This document shows positions 34,681 through 46,400 of a stretch of 64,000 nt of DNA, piece by piece (position 1 is the stretch's first letter; each line of letters starts with the position of its first letter). Source of the DNA: Megachile rotundata (Eukaryota; Arthropoda; Insecta; Hymenoptera; Megachilidae); contig NC_134997.1 of NCBI RefSeq assembly GCF_050947335.1, forward strand, positions 8,742,001 to 8,806,000. The letters run 5' to 3'. The notes under the pieces were generated by a model, which was not told where the DNA came from, did not search any database, and saw only the letters and a program-made list of their open reading frames with translations. The position numbers were made by a program, and so were the translations under genes.

Positions 34681-35010
34681 TTGGGTTTATTATTTTTATT
34701 TTAGTATTTTGATTTTTCGTTTTTTTTAATATTGTGTTATTATGTGGCAGTTGATTGTTTTATTGTTCTAATATTCTTTGACCATTTTTGTCAATTTTGG
34801 CACTTTTTTTTATGTTTTTATTTTACAAGTTTGATATTTTATTTTTGTGTTATACTGTCTATTTGATTTTTTTATTGTAACTTTTCTATTTAGTCATTTT
34901 TATCAATTTGATATTTTACTATTTGTTATTTTACCATTCTAGTATTTTACTATTTTTTATTTTTATTTTACAATTTTGTTATTCTAACATTTTCGTTACT
35001 CTATCATTTT
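34681..35010 (+). repeat. T-rich degenerate tract
   Basis: Words such as TATTTTACTATTTTTTATTT and ATTTTACAATTTTG recur in a highly T-biased plus strand. There is no fixed period. Confidence 0.55.
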
Positions 35011-35494
35011 TAGCATTAATAAAACATACTTGATACAACAATAATCGCTAATAAAAATAAACTTGTATGAAACATGTAATTCATTTCTCAAAGGCTAATT
35101 AATACATTTGTTAATGGATTGTTTAATAAAATGGAAATTTCAATATCTTTATACGTAATGGTTTAGCCTCTTATAACGTTAATATGACTTTTTTGTGCTC
35201 CATTCAATCCTTGTTGAATAGTAATGAAGAAATTTAATATTCGTGTCGAAGATCGTGCTGTAATTTCTCATTTAAATTCGTTCGTTAAAATTTTGATCGA
35301 ATCGAAAGGTGGAATACAGTGTTTCACAAATAATGTTATCAGAACTAAGCTTCTTTCGCGTTACAGAATATATCATTGAACTTTTTCTTCTTCGTTCATT
35401 CTCATCCATTTTTATTTCTAAGATATACGTTTTTACCTATTTCAATTTTTAACACGTACATCCATTTTAGTTACAAATGTATCCTACACAATAT
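35011..35494. other. AT-rich spacer
   Basis: No gene or repeat seen. Confidence 0.4.
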
Positions 35495-35850
35495 CTCAAC
35501 AGTGACGCACTCGTGATGCATGTGACACACTCATGACGCACCCATGACGCACTTGCGATGCATGTGACGCACTCATGATGCACCAATGACACACTCGTAA
35601 TACATATGACGCACCCATGACGCACTTGTGATGCATGTGACGCACTCATGACGCACCAATGACGCACTCGTGATACATGTGACGCACTCATGACTCGCCA
35701 ATGACGCACTTGTAATGCATGTGAGACGCTCATGACGCACCAATGACGCACTCGTAATACATGCGACGCACCAGTAACGCACTCATGACGGACCCATGAT
35801 GCACTCGCGACAGATTAGCCATGTATTTGTGAAGTATTCGTGACGCACTC
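35495..35850 (+). repeat. GACGCAC array (first of three), ~11-12 bp units
   Basis: Words of the form ATGACGCACTC, ATGACGCACCA and GTGATGCATGT repeat about 28 times with 11-12 bp spacing and an alternating pattern of roughly 45-48 bp (GACGCACTCATGACGCACCA then a CTCGTGATACATGT block). The stop-free minus frames with RHECVTCITSASLV motifs are artefacts. Confidence 0.93.
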
Positions 35851-36199
35851 GCTTCAGTTCAATCAAGGTTTCCTAAATACAAAATGTACCAAAGATTTGA
35901 CCTTCTTTCATTTGTGTCAACACCGTAACAATAATTAATCATCAAAATGTTCCCATTGTTTAGAAAATGACAACAGACTAAAAGATTGAAGTTATAAAGA
36001 GGGCAATCAGAAATGCATTCTCCAAAGGGTAGCAAGAGAAACGAGATAATACAAGTATTGTCCCTTAATGAAATTCGAACAATCGGTTTCTTAAAGAGGG
36101 GTATCGGTTCACTGGTGAAAGCTGGGTGCCGCATCGAAAAGCAGGCAGAACGTTACTGTAAGTATCAACGGGTTCCCTTTCTGTCGTCCATATAATCGA
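35851..36199. other. Spacer
   Basis: Overlapping short frames (35859-36134 minus, 36013-36195 plus) have no recognisable product. Confidence 0.35.
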
Positions 36200-36900
36200 A
36201 GCAAAGTGGCCGCACTCTGTCCTCTACTTCGAGGCTGATTTAATCTTCAAACAATCCCCGTCTCAGCTTTGAGTCCCGGTCCGTTTGTTTGTCGAGCCAC
36301 GCTTGTTTGCACCCTTCGCTACCTTCCCCTACTATCCGCACCCACCCTCCTGTCTCCTCACCGGGAGCACATGCCTAGAGGAACTTAGGAGTCGCCAGTG
36401 AGTCTGTACCCTAACAAGAAACTTACCCTTCCGCCCAGCCCGCCCCCCTTTCTTGGCCCCACGGACGTCCTTCCTTCCTTCCTGCTGGGAGAAGGAGCTT
36501 GATGGTAACGAGGATGGGCGAGGGGCATGCACGGGGAGGGCTACGGCAGAGAGGGATGCGGTGGCTGGTTCGTTGGATGAAAGCCGGGAGTTTCGGTCTG
36601 CGAAGGGTGGAGATCGAAATTGTGGGGGACTCGGGAGCGGAGTCCAGGGTGGCAGCCACGATGGCATTACCTAAGGGTCTAATACGAAGGCAAAGAGGGC
36701 GGAGGAGGGTGGCGCTGGATGGAAAGAGAGGATTTCTTGCAAAAAGACAACGGAGGACAAAGGGGTACGGGACAGACCGGACTATGGCGACTTTGCCTCG
36801 AACGAACAAAGGGAACGTTTAATCCCGACGTGTTACCCTGAAGAAACCATTCGAGCCCGGTCATCCGGTGTTAGTCCTTGTCCCTCCTTTTGTCCTACTT
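36200..36900. other. GC-rich island, G-rich plus strand
   Basis: CpG- and G-rich DNA has open frames on both strands: 36423-36809 minus (128 codons), 36332-36667 minus (111), 36453-36674 plus and 36499-36822 plus. It shares GAGG/GGGTGG-rich character with islands at 21.4, 40.6, 48.25 and (inverted) 62.5 kb. No frame is convincing. Confidence 0.45.
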
Positions 36901-37164
36901 TGCTCTTTCGCTGGACGCAATTAGTCGTGTGTGCACGCTGATATCCATGGAAGTCGATGCATAATGTGCAGATCGCTACGATTTTACACGGTCCCTTGCA
37001 TCGTTTCAGGGATAACTATTCACTGAATAATAGTACCGAATGTCTCGAATGAATGTGGACACTACACGATTTTCATGTATTGAAAAACTTTTGGGAATTT
37101 AAGGGCTCTTTCGTATGATAAGGGTGCATAAATGGAGGTATTACAATTTTCACTTTACTACTAT
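36901..37164. other. Spacer
   Basis: Mid-GC to AT-rich; nothing recognised. Confidence 0.35.
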
Positions 37165-37378
37165 ATTATGACGCAGTCTTAACACACTCTTCATGCACTC
37201 GCGATCCATATGTGACACACTCGTGATGCATGTTTGCTGCAATCGTGACGCATTCGTGACGCACTCGCGATTCGTGTGTGACGCACTCCGGATGCATTCA
37301 TGACGCACTCGTGACGCACTTATGTTGCCGTCGTGATGCATGTATGACACATTCATGACGCACTCGTGAAGCAAAAAC
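37165..37378 (+). repeat. GACGCAC array (second of three)
   Basis: About 17 units of 11-12 bp such as GTGACGCACTC, GTGATGCATGT and ATGACGCACTC are in the same orientation as the array at 35.5 kb. It is shorter and slightly more diverged. Confidence 0.9.
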
Positions 37379-38089
37379 GGTACTATAAATTACATTAAAA
37401 ATTTCAGTAACTAGCAACGAATATATTTAATTCAAAACCACAATTAAAGGTTATTTCATCGTTTGAAAATCAGGCGATCAGTTAAATGTTCAATTAAAAA
37501 TCCCTTATAGCATTTATTTATAACGTCTCTAGAATATACGATACAACGCTACGACCGTTCTAACTTTTCCTATTTTTTGTTTCAATTTTTATCTGTATAT
37601 GTATCGGAATCACACGAGTAAAATTCATGAATAAATAAATGAAGTAAAACTGGTCGCGCGCAATGAATCTTTCAAATGTGTCAGAAAACGCAGCGATCAG
37701 CGGAAGAGATTCAAAACAATCTCCGTAACATGTCCTAAAAAAAAGCGACGAACCTGAGAATGTCAGTGTTTGAAGCGGAAACTGCTCAAAGCTGGTCGAG
37801 TCACCATTTCCGCGCAAACGATTAAAGCAGAGCGTTCAGAAAGAAGCGCCCCTTCGAAACCGACGTTTCAGCTTCAAAAATCAAAGAACACCGTGTCTGA
37901 AGGAAATTTCCGTTCCATATAATGCTATAGTGATTCCCAAACCTTGATGAGAACTTCCTGTAAGATCTGGACTATGTCAATAGTAGGGTGAACCAAATTT
38001 ATTTTTGACCCTCTAAAAATTTAATTTACCAAAAATAACCTCTCACGGTTTGAAAAATTTAAGTCTTCAAGTTTACTTAAAACTGATGT
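37379..38089. other. Spacer
   Basis: AT-rich with a mid-GC patch at 37660-37900. An 85-codon minus frame (37560-37817) has no motif. Confidence 0.4.
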
Positions 38090-38680
38090 AACGAGTCGTA
38101 TTGCGATCACTTGCGGAGGGAGGTGAACGCTCAGTTACGGCGACCTCGTGGCCGGTCGATTACTTTCGAAACACCCGGTGTACCAGCTCATGATCGCGGC
38201 CACAGCGTGGAAATCGATCAGGTCGTCGAGGTGCTGGCCGAACTCGGCCAGCAGTGGTTCACCAGGTGGATCCGCGTCGATCGAAACAGTGAACGTCGGG
38301 CAGTTCGATCGGGCCTGGCTACGTCTCGGGGCCGAGGTGAACGTTCTTCGCTGCTGTACGGCCGGACATTATTTAATAATGCATTACTATGTACATTAAC
38401 GCGATACACCGATGATACGTGGCCGTGGCTGGATACATCCGCGCAACTGTGCGAGCGGCTGTGTGGGTGTGCAACTACCCACATACGGGGCACACAGGCG
38501 TGTCCGCCTATCTTTGTATACCTTTCAGCGTAGTGACGCGCAAAGAGGGGTGGCCACCCTTTCTCTGACTCGTCCACACCCCACCAACCCCCCTTTGCTC
38601 TTTATCTCTGTCCTAGCGGACCGTGGGCACGCGTACAGGCTGTTTCATAAATTGCGACATCGCGTGGGAACTTTAAACTT
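38090..38680. other. GC-rich CpG island open in several frames
   Basis: From 38135 to 38370 at least two plus frames (38111-38533, 140 codons, and 38148-38399) and two minus frames are open together. The minus frame 38135-38368 (stop to stop, no early Met) contains CPTFTVSIDADPPGEPLLAE and HAVAAIMSWYTGCFESN. The plus frame contains EIDQVVEVLAELGQQWFTRW. Both look protein-like, but only one at most can be real and neither is recognised. Confidence 0.4.
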
Positions 38681-39524
38681 TGACTTCTTGGGTTTTTATC
38701 ATGGTTTTATTATAGAATTTTAACTCTACACGTTGGAGTATTTTACTGACAGCAAATTTCTAATTTTTAGATCAAAGTTAACTTCGAAAATTCGAAAGTT
38801 GAGATCAACAATTTCTTAAGTATTCAAAATTTGTGGTCTTCATAAAATTTTATAGAGGTCTACTTTATTCAATATTTAACTTTGGCAACTTTAATAAGTT
38901 TAGATTTGAACCATATTTAGTTGACATTCATTCTGCATTTCGTATGAAACTAGTGCAATTAAAATATTGTATAAATTATAAAGTAATAATGTAATGTTCT
39001 CACCTAAACGCTGCAAATGTAAAAATATTATAGAATATATTAAACCTTACTTTTCGTACAATGCATGCATAATTTATTAAAATTGTAACCCTATGCAGAT
39101 ACATAAAATGAAAAATTACGAAACTCACATGTGCATATGTATTTTAATCCAAATTACACATTGTTCAATATGTGATCCATGAACACGTTCTGAGTTAAGC
39201 GAACTTAATTTAATTACATAGTTTAAGGCTAATCTACCTGAGTAAATTCTCAAGATTACAAAAAGCAGTATTCAAAACAAATTGATTAAGAACATCCTCC
39301 CAATCTCCGAAAGTAGCCAACCACTCGACGTACGCATCAACCTTCGCTCCCTCCAATTTCAGCATCTCAACAAATCACCCGGAGACAATTACCACTTCGG
39401 GTACAAGCAGCCACAAAACCGCGCAGTCAGGCTCTGGTGTTTACCATCAGCCAAGTCAGGTTTCTATAAATTTCTCATTCGTGGTCCAGTAAATACTGGC
39501 GTCAAGGTATTTGGGTAATTGAGG
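38681..39524. other. AT-rich spacer
   Basis: A 78-codon plus frame at 39282-39518 ends at the edge of the following array. No motif is seen. Confidence 0.4.
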
Positions 39525-40310
39525 TGTCTAGGTTGTGTCAGGGTTTTTAGGTAACATTCGGCTGCTTAGGTAATAGCATCTGAGTATGTGAGTAGCATCT
39601 GAGTATGTGGGTAGCATCAAGATATGTGGCTAGCACTCATAAATTTAGGTAGCATCAACATATGTGGGTAGCATCAAGATATATGGCTAGCATTCACATA
39701 TTTGGATAGCATCAACATATGTGGGTAGCATCAAGGAATGTAGGTAGCATCAAGATTTCTGGGTAATGTTATGGTACCTGGGTATTGTCAAGATTATTGA
39801 GGTAACATCAAGGTGTCTGTGTAACACTGAGGTGTATGGATAATATCAAAGTACCTGGGTTACATCAAGGCTTTTAGGCTAACATCAAGGTACCTGGATA
39901 TCATCAACGTTGTTAAGCTAACATCAAGGTACCTGGATAACATCAAAGTTATTGAGGTAACATCAAGGTGTGTGTAACATCATATCAGGTAAAAATTCAA
40001 GTATCTAGCATTAAAGTATCAAGATAGCACCAAGATATTTGGATAATACGAAAGTACCTGGGGTACATCAGGGTATCAGGGTCACATCAAGGTACCTGGG
40101 TCACATTAAGGTATATGTGTGTCGTTAAGATGTCTGACTAACATCCAGACATCTAATGTCAGAGTATCTATATAAAAAGTATCTATCAAGGTACCCAGAT
40201 GATATCAAAGTACCTGCATGACATCCATATACCTGGTTAACGTCAAGATCTCCATAAGATCAAGGTGTCCCCACCATCAAAATATCCGGGTAACATCCAA
40301 GTAACATCCT
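39525..40310 (+). repeat. Degenerate ~20-25 bp repeat (GGTAACATCAAGGTACCTGG)
   Basis: GGTAGCATCAAGATATGTGG units on the left (39580-39760) grade into GGTAACATCAAGGTACCTGG units on the right. There are about 32 diverged copies with variable spacing, many carrying GGTACC. Confidence 0.88.
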
Positions 40311-40929
40311 GAAACAGCTGCCGAAATTCGCCAAATGACCCCAAACGCGAAATCACTCGTCACCATCACGAAGGTAGGTCACCCAGTGGCAGAGGTTAAC
40401 CAGCTAACTTTATTATCATAGTATCGATAGGAATCAGGTTGTGTCACGTTGTGAAACGAGCTGTACCGTTGAATACGAAGCCCCACACACACACATACGT
40501 TTCACAGTGGGTTGTATATTTCAGGACTGCGGGCATGGTTACAGTGCAGCGTGCAATATGCACACCGTACAGAGTGCAGCTATAGTGCTCGAAGCCTCGA
40601 AGTGCTGGCAGGAAGAGAGGGTGGCAGGGTGGGCAGAGCTGAGGGGGTGGGTTTAGAGGGTGGTGTAGTGGACAGACCGGTGGACTAACTGGTGCTCGTG
40701 TTACGGTTCGCATACCGGCGAACTTAGCGCACCTACACTATCGTCAGAAAGTTCGGGAGCAGTTGCTCGCGAAGGCGATAAACAGCTGAAAATCTACGGC
40801 ACATGTTTCCTTTCCAAACATCGTCGGCTGTGGATGTACAGTCACCGCGAAATCTAGTTTCCCTAGGTAATGTATTACGGACTAGTTCTGCGAACTGTGT
40901 GACGCTGATGTGTGGGGAGTTTTTGGTCT
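40311..40929. other. GC-rich segment with G-run cluster
   Basis: At 40619-40666 six runs of three or more G occur within about 48 bp (GGGTGGCAGGGTGGG, then GGGGGTGGG, then GGG). Frames at 40441-40656 plus and 40444-40713 minus are unconvincing. Confidence 0.45.
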
Positions 40930-41520
40930 CTTTTTGGGGACTTTGAAATTTTAGGGGTGGTTTAGGGTTTGGGGATTCATGGTTTGGGGATGGTGGAATT
41001 ATCGCAACTTTGGAATTTGGAGATGTGGGATATTGGAGATCTGAGATTTAGGGATATGGGGATTTGGGGATTCGGAAATTAGGGGATTGGGGGATTTAGG
41101 GATTTGGGGAATTAGGGATTTGGGGATTTAGAGATTTGGGAACTTAGGGATTTGGGGATTTAGAGATTTGGGGACTTAGAGAATTTGGGATTTGGAGAAT
41201 TTGGTAATTTGGGGATTTGGGGATTTGGAGATTTGGGGATTTAGAGATTTGGGGATTTAGGGATTTGAGGACTTGGAGAATTTGGTGATTTGGAGATTTG
41301 AAGATTTGGGAATTTTGGGATTTGAAGATTTGAAGATTTGGAGATTTGGGGACTTAGGGATATGGAGATTTAGGGATTTTGCAATTTGGCAATCTGGGGA
41401 ATTTGGAATTTGGGGAATTGGGGATTTAGGGATCTATGAATTTGGAAATGAATGAAATTGGATACATAGGATTTAGAAATATGGGGATTTAGAGATCTAG
41501 GAATTTAGGGATCGAAAAAC
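40930..41520 (+). repeat. Octamer array (GGGGATTT/GGAGATTT)
   Basis: The octamer GGGATTTG and variants (GGAGATTT, GGGACTTA, GAGAATTT) repeat about 60 times, often as 16-bp dimers. GGGGATTTGGGGATTTGG at about 41211-41228 is the most regular part. The plus strand is G-rich. Confidence 0.92.
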
Positions 41521-41929
41521 CTTGTAATCTACTGATTATTTTTATATAGAGACATTTTTTACTAAATATTAGTAGAATTATACAATTATAATAATGTAAT
41601 AAATATTTATGAAATATTAACGAAATTAGACAATATTATTATAACCTAAAAAGTCCCTAATAAAATACTAGTAAAATCCTCCACTCACATTACCATAACC
41701 TACAAAATAAATTCCAAACTACTACCAACCCCAAACGACCGCATTACTATAACCTAAAACCCACTAATACAATCTTAATAAAACTACATAATCACATTTC
41801 AAAATCCCACCAAACCCCAAAACCCAAATAAACATAAAAACGATAAAATCCAGCACTTGATACGTCACCAGCAGTCCATTGAAAGTCCAAACCCAGCGTT
41901 TGAAAAATGAAACCCAGAGCTAAATTTCT
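41521..41929. other. AT-rich spacer
   Basis: ACCATAACCTACAAAAT and related words occur twice or three times (41627-41765), a diverged ~70-bp repeat. A minus frame (41792-42049) has no motif. Confidence 0.4.
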
Positions 41930-42600
41930 GGACATATTGTATACCGGCGGCCGGGGGGTTGCAAAGGGGTGGAAAACGAGGTCCACGGTTCCGGGGTCGC
42001 AAAGGGTGAGAGAGAAGAATGGCGCTGGGCGTGAGTGTACTCTGACCAAAATGTTAATTATTTAACCTCCAGGAAACTCAGTTAACGAGCCGGTGTACAA
42101 AATGAGGAATGGCGAGCGGGTTGAAAGCTGCAGGAACGAGAAGATCGTGCACGTAACAGGGAAACGGGGGTAACGGAGGCTTCCAATTACCAGCGAAGGA
42201 AAAGATGTTTTGAAAAGAACAGCTTGCTATGAACGGCGACACCTTGTTACGGGATTGGAGGACACTTCGTCAGGATGGTGGCTTGATTAATGGCGTGGGG
42301 TGAGAAGGAAAACGAACGAGACCGGATACCAACTTAGAAAGTTTGGCATCTTCGAGAGGTTGGGCTTCATGATTATTACCAACTCTTTAATCGTTTAATT
42401 GGAGAAATAAATTGGTTCGTACTTTCGGAGAGATGTTGCGTCGCCGAGGATTTAGATGCTGTTGATGGAATAAGACGAGGGTTTTGAATCGACGGGGACC
42501 CAGCGAGGGCTGGGTTTTTTAGTCTTTTTTTAGGGGAGGTATTATGGTGGTTTTGAGGAGTATATTGCGGTTTTTGATGTGGATGATGTTTCGTTTGGGG
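41930..42600. other. Mid-GC segment without long frames
   Basis: GC- and CpG-raised sequence (41940-42520) with no frame above threshold apart from the minus frame entering from the left. Noncoding conserved DNA is plausible. Confidence 0.4.
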
Positions 42601-42995
42601 GTTTGTGTGTTTATTAATTTGGGGACTTGAGAATTTGAGGATTTAAGGATTTGGAGATTTGGAGGTTTGGGGATTTGGAAGTTAGGGAATTTCGAAATTT
42701 GGACCTTGCAAATTTTGGGATTTGAAAATTGAGAATTTTCAAAATTTTGAGATTTGGAATTTTAAACTTGTAAATCTAGAATTTTAAGAATTTGGGAATT
42801 TGACAATTTGGTACTTAGAAATTTGGAAATTTGGAAATTTGGAAATTTGAAAATTTAGAAATTTAAAAATTTAGAAATTTGAGAATTATGGAAATTTAAA
42901 AATTTGGAATTTTGCAACTACGAAATTTAAGAATTTAAAAATTTGGAATTTTGAGAAGTTGGGAAATTGAAAACGTAGAGAATCGAAACTAGAAT
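42601..42995 (+). repeat. Octamer array (TTTGGAAA/ATTTAGAA)
   Basis: 8-bp words such as GATTTGGA, AATTTGGA, AATTTAGA repeat with moderate divergence. The clearest stretch is 42818-42885, where TTTGGAAA and TTTAGAAA alternate. Confidence 0.88.
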
Positions 42996-43474
42996 TCTTT
43001 TATTTTGTACAGTTAAAGAAATTTCAAAATTTTGATATTTTAACAAATGGATGATTTAAAAATGTGGAAATAAAAAATTTGAAAAATGAAAAGATTTGTG
43101 AACTTCAAAAGCTTGACAGTTTAAGACTTTGAATGTAAAGAACTTTATGTTAAGAAATGTGTATATGAAATGTCTTTCGAAAATGAAATTACTTAATTTC
43201 CTTTCACGGACGCAGATATTTGTTCCTCTTTAATGATTATTTTGCATTTCATTCTGACAGGGGGTGAGCAATGAGATCGTTGATTTGAATTTATTGACGC
43301 ATGAAACGCGTAATAAAAGGCTGTTCAGGGACGTGAACTAGTCAGAAGTACATGACAATAATACTGCGAATAAATAAAGATTTATTTATAAATATACATT
43401 AAACGTTTTTTATTAGACATTTATTATTAGACATCTTTTTATAAAAATGTCAGAAACTAATGTTCAGTGGCAGG
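42996..43474. other. AT-rich spacer between opposed octamer arrays
   Basis: No gene. TTTTTATTAGACATTTATTATTAGACATC near 43405 is a small local duplication. Confidence 0.4.
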
Positions 43475-44325
43475 TTCTTATGTTTCAAAATTCCAAATTT
43501 GAATAATTCAAATAACTCAAAATTACAAATTTCCAAAATTCCACATTTCTAAAATTCCAAAATTCTAAAATTCCAAATTCCAAAATTTCCAAAATTCCAA
43601 ATTTTCAAAATTCCAAATTTCCAAATTCCAAATTTTCAAAATTCCAAATTTCCAAATTCCAAAATTTCCAAATTCCAAAATTTCCAAATTCAAAAATTTC
43701 CAAATTCCAATATTTCCAAATTCCAAAATTTCCAAATTCCAAAATTTCCAAAATTCCAAATTTCCAAATTTCCAAATTTCCAAAATTCTAAAATTCTAAA
43801 ATTCCAAATTTCCAAAATTTCAAATTTCCAAAATTCCAAATTTCCAAATTTTCAAAATTCCAAATTTCCAAATTCCAAAATTTCCAAATTTCCAAAATTC
43901 CAAATTTCCAAATTTTCAAAATTCCAAATTTCCAAATTCCAAAATTTCCAAATTCCAAAATTTCCAAATTCCAAAATTTCCAAATTCCAATATTTCCAAA
44001 TTCCAAAATTTCCAAATTCCAATATTTCCAAATTCCAAAATTTCAAAATTCCAAATTTCCAAATTCCAAAATTCCAAAATTCCAAAATTCCAAAATTCAA
44101 AAATTTCCAAATTCAAAAATTTCCAAATTCCAATATTTCCAAATTCCAAAATTTCAAAATTCCAAAATTCCAAATTTCCAAAATTCCAAATTTCCAAATT
44201 TCCAAAATTCCAAATTTCCAAAAATTCCAAAAATTCCAAAACTCCAAGGTCCCAATATTAAAAACTTCCTAAATTCAAAAATCCCCAAACTCTCACTCTT
44301 CCAGAATCCCAAATTCTCAATTTTC
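43475..44325 (-). repeat. Octamer array, inverted orientation (CCAAATTT/CCAAAATT)
   Basis: CCAAATTT, CCAAAATT and CCAATATT repeat about 100 times over 850 bp, mostly as 16-bp CCAAAATTTCCAAATT units. It is the reverse complement of the TTTGGAAA-type array at 42.6 kb. Five overlapping minus frames of 71-107 codons are repeat artefacts. Confidence 0.96.
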
Positions 44326-45459
44326 CAAAAAAATGCCGCAATTCCCAAAATTTTATTCCGAAACTCCATCTTTCAATGATCCCAAACTAAAGAAAATAAA
44401 TAAATAAACATCTCACCCATCAAACCTTCTAATATGCAACAGATTTAACCGCGTTCAGATGAATCCAAGAGTCTCGCTCTAACAGCAATAATGTCCGATC
44501 GAGTCACAAGTTAAACTACTTAAGCGTATCGCCGTTTGTGATATATCTTTGTTTCTGTTTCCCCTCCGAATATCACGTGCGCAGAAAGTTGCTGTCATAC
44601 GTCTATCCAGCGATTTTAAATCGATTTGCGAAAAGGTGTATACAATATGATGTGCTCGAAACAGTTTCTTGGCACGGAAAGCTCGAGACTTAAATTTAGA
44701 CACATGATGCTACTAAACCCACTTCGCCATATGCTACCAACTTTTATATTTCCTGCATTTATCAAAGCTGCCTCACCTTCTACTTGCTGCATGATTAGAA
44801 CGAACAGGAATAAAAAAAAGAGCTGCCGAGCGTAGATTACAAAAGTGTGAAAATCGATGCGAGGAGGTATGATGATCAAAGAGCCGCGCTAGCATAATTT
44901 ATGGGTAAATATAGAGAAACATGTCGAAAAATGTGATCGATATCTTGGTAAAGGCACTCTAATTGCGATGAAACATTTCGTTATTTGACCGCGTCGCGGA
45001 TGTGTTTTGTTAATTATTAATAATTGCGTGTTTCGTTGCTAACGATATTATTGACGAGGTTTCATGTGCTCTGTAATTATAATTTTTTATTTTACATTTG
45101 CGCTGCGGGCTAATGCATTTATGGTGCATTTGCGGTGATGGGTTTTGTGGAAGAGAATTTGTTTGTTATTTGATTATTTCAGGTTTTTACATGTGAAATA
45201 TTGTGATGTAAGAATCAGGATGTGTTATTTTAATTTCATTTGTGGTATTATACTATATTATTGATGTAAAATTTAAATTCAATAGTAAATGTATGAGTTA
45301 GAATATTGCTGACTTAGGGAGACATTTTCAATTTTACATTTAAACTACATATTTTTAGCTCGAAGAGAAGTTATATCAAGTTTTCGTAAATATTCTACTC
45401 ATTCGAGAAGATTGAATTTATTACATTTTTTAATTTTTTAATTTTCTAATTCTTAACGT
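44326..45459. other. Spacer; overlapping short frames near 44.7 kb
   Basis: Frames 44479-44703 and 44616-44879 (minus) and 44626-44835 (plus) overlap in a mid-GC patch. The second minus frame has a hydrophobic LFFLFLFVLIM segment resembling a signal peptide but starts at TTG with no upstream ATG, so it is not called. The rest is AT-rich. Confidence 0.4.
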
Positions 45460-46400
45460 TCTAATTATTCAAATCCTAAAGTCTTAAAAATCTTAAAATT
45501 CTGAAATATCTGAAATCTCAAATTTCCAACTTTCCAAATTTCTAAATTTCTAAATTTCTAAATTTCTAAATTCCCAAATTTGCAAATTTCTAAGTCTCTA
45601 AATCTCCAAATTTCGAAATTCCCAAATCCTCCAATTTCCAAATCTCCCAATTCTCAAAATTTTCAATTCCCACATCCTCCAATTCCCAAATCCTCCAATT
45701 CCCAAATCCCCCAATTCCCAAATCTCCCAATTCCCAAATCTTCCAATTCCCAAATCTCCCAATTCCCAGATCTCCCAATTCTCAAAATTTTCAATTCCCA
45801 CATCCTCCAATTCCCAAATCCTCCAATTCCCAAATCTCCCAATTCCCAAATCCCCCAATTCCCAAATCTCCCAATTCCCAAATCTCCCAATTCCCAAATC
45901 TTCCAATTCCCAAATCTCCCAATTCTCAAAATTTTCAATTCCCACATCCTCCAATTCCCAAATCCTCAAATTCCCAAATCTCCCAATTCCCAAATCCCCC
46001 AATTCCCAAATCTTCCAATTCCCAAATCTTCCAATTCCCAAATCTCCCAATTCTCAAAATTTTCAATTCCCACATCCTCCAATTCCCAAATCCTCCAATT
46101 CCCAAATCTCCCAATTCCCCAATTCCCAAATCCCCCAATTCCCAAATCTTCAGATTCTCAAATCCCCCAATTCCCAAATCTTCCAATTCCCAAATCCTCA
46201 AATTCTCAAATCCCCCAATTCCCAAATCTTCCAATTCCAAAATTTTCCAATTCCCAAATCCCCCATCCCAAATCCCCAAATCCCCTAATTCCCAAATCCC
46301 CCAATTTCCAAATCTCCAAATCCCCAATTTCCAAATTTCCAAATTTCCAAATTTTCACTGCTTAAAATTTCCAAATTCCCAAATTCCGAAGCTCGCAATT
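45460..46400 (-). repeat. 16-bp octamer-dimer array with 128/144-bp higher-order repeat
   Basis: The 16-bp unit AATTCCCAAATCTCCC (variants CCTCC, CCCCC, CTTCC) repeats about 45 times from 45610 to 46270, flanked by diverged AAATTTCC-type octamers. TTCTCAAAAT marks higher-order units at 45651, 45779, 45923 and 46051, spacings of 128, 144 and 128 bp, which are 8, 9 and 8 units. The minus strand carries runs of three or more G every 4-6 bp. A 261-codon plus frame and 150/135-codon minus frames are artefacts. Confidence 0.97.

Noticed and set aside
44616..44879. Secreted protein with signal peptide on the minus strand
   Set aside because: The frame begins at TTG, has no upstream ATG before a stop, and overlaps equally open frames.
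45580..46365. 261-codon plus frame and 135-150 codon minus frames
   Set aside because: The 16-bp AATTCCCAAATCTCCC unit lacks stops on both strands, so open frames are expected in this array.
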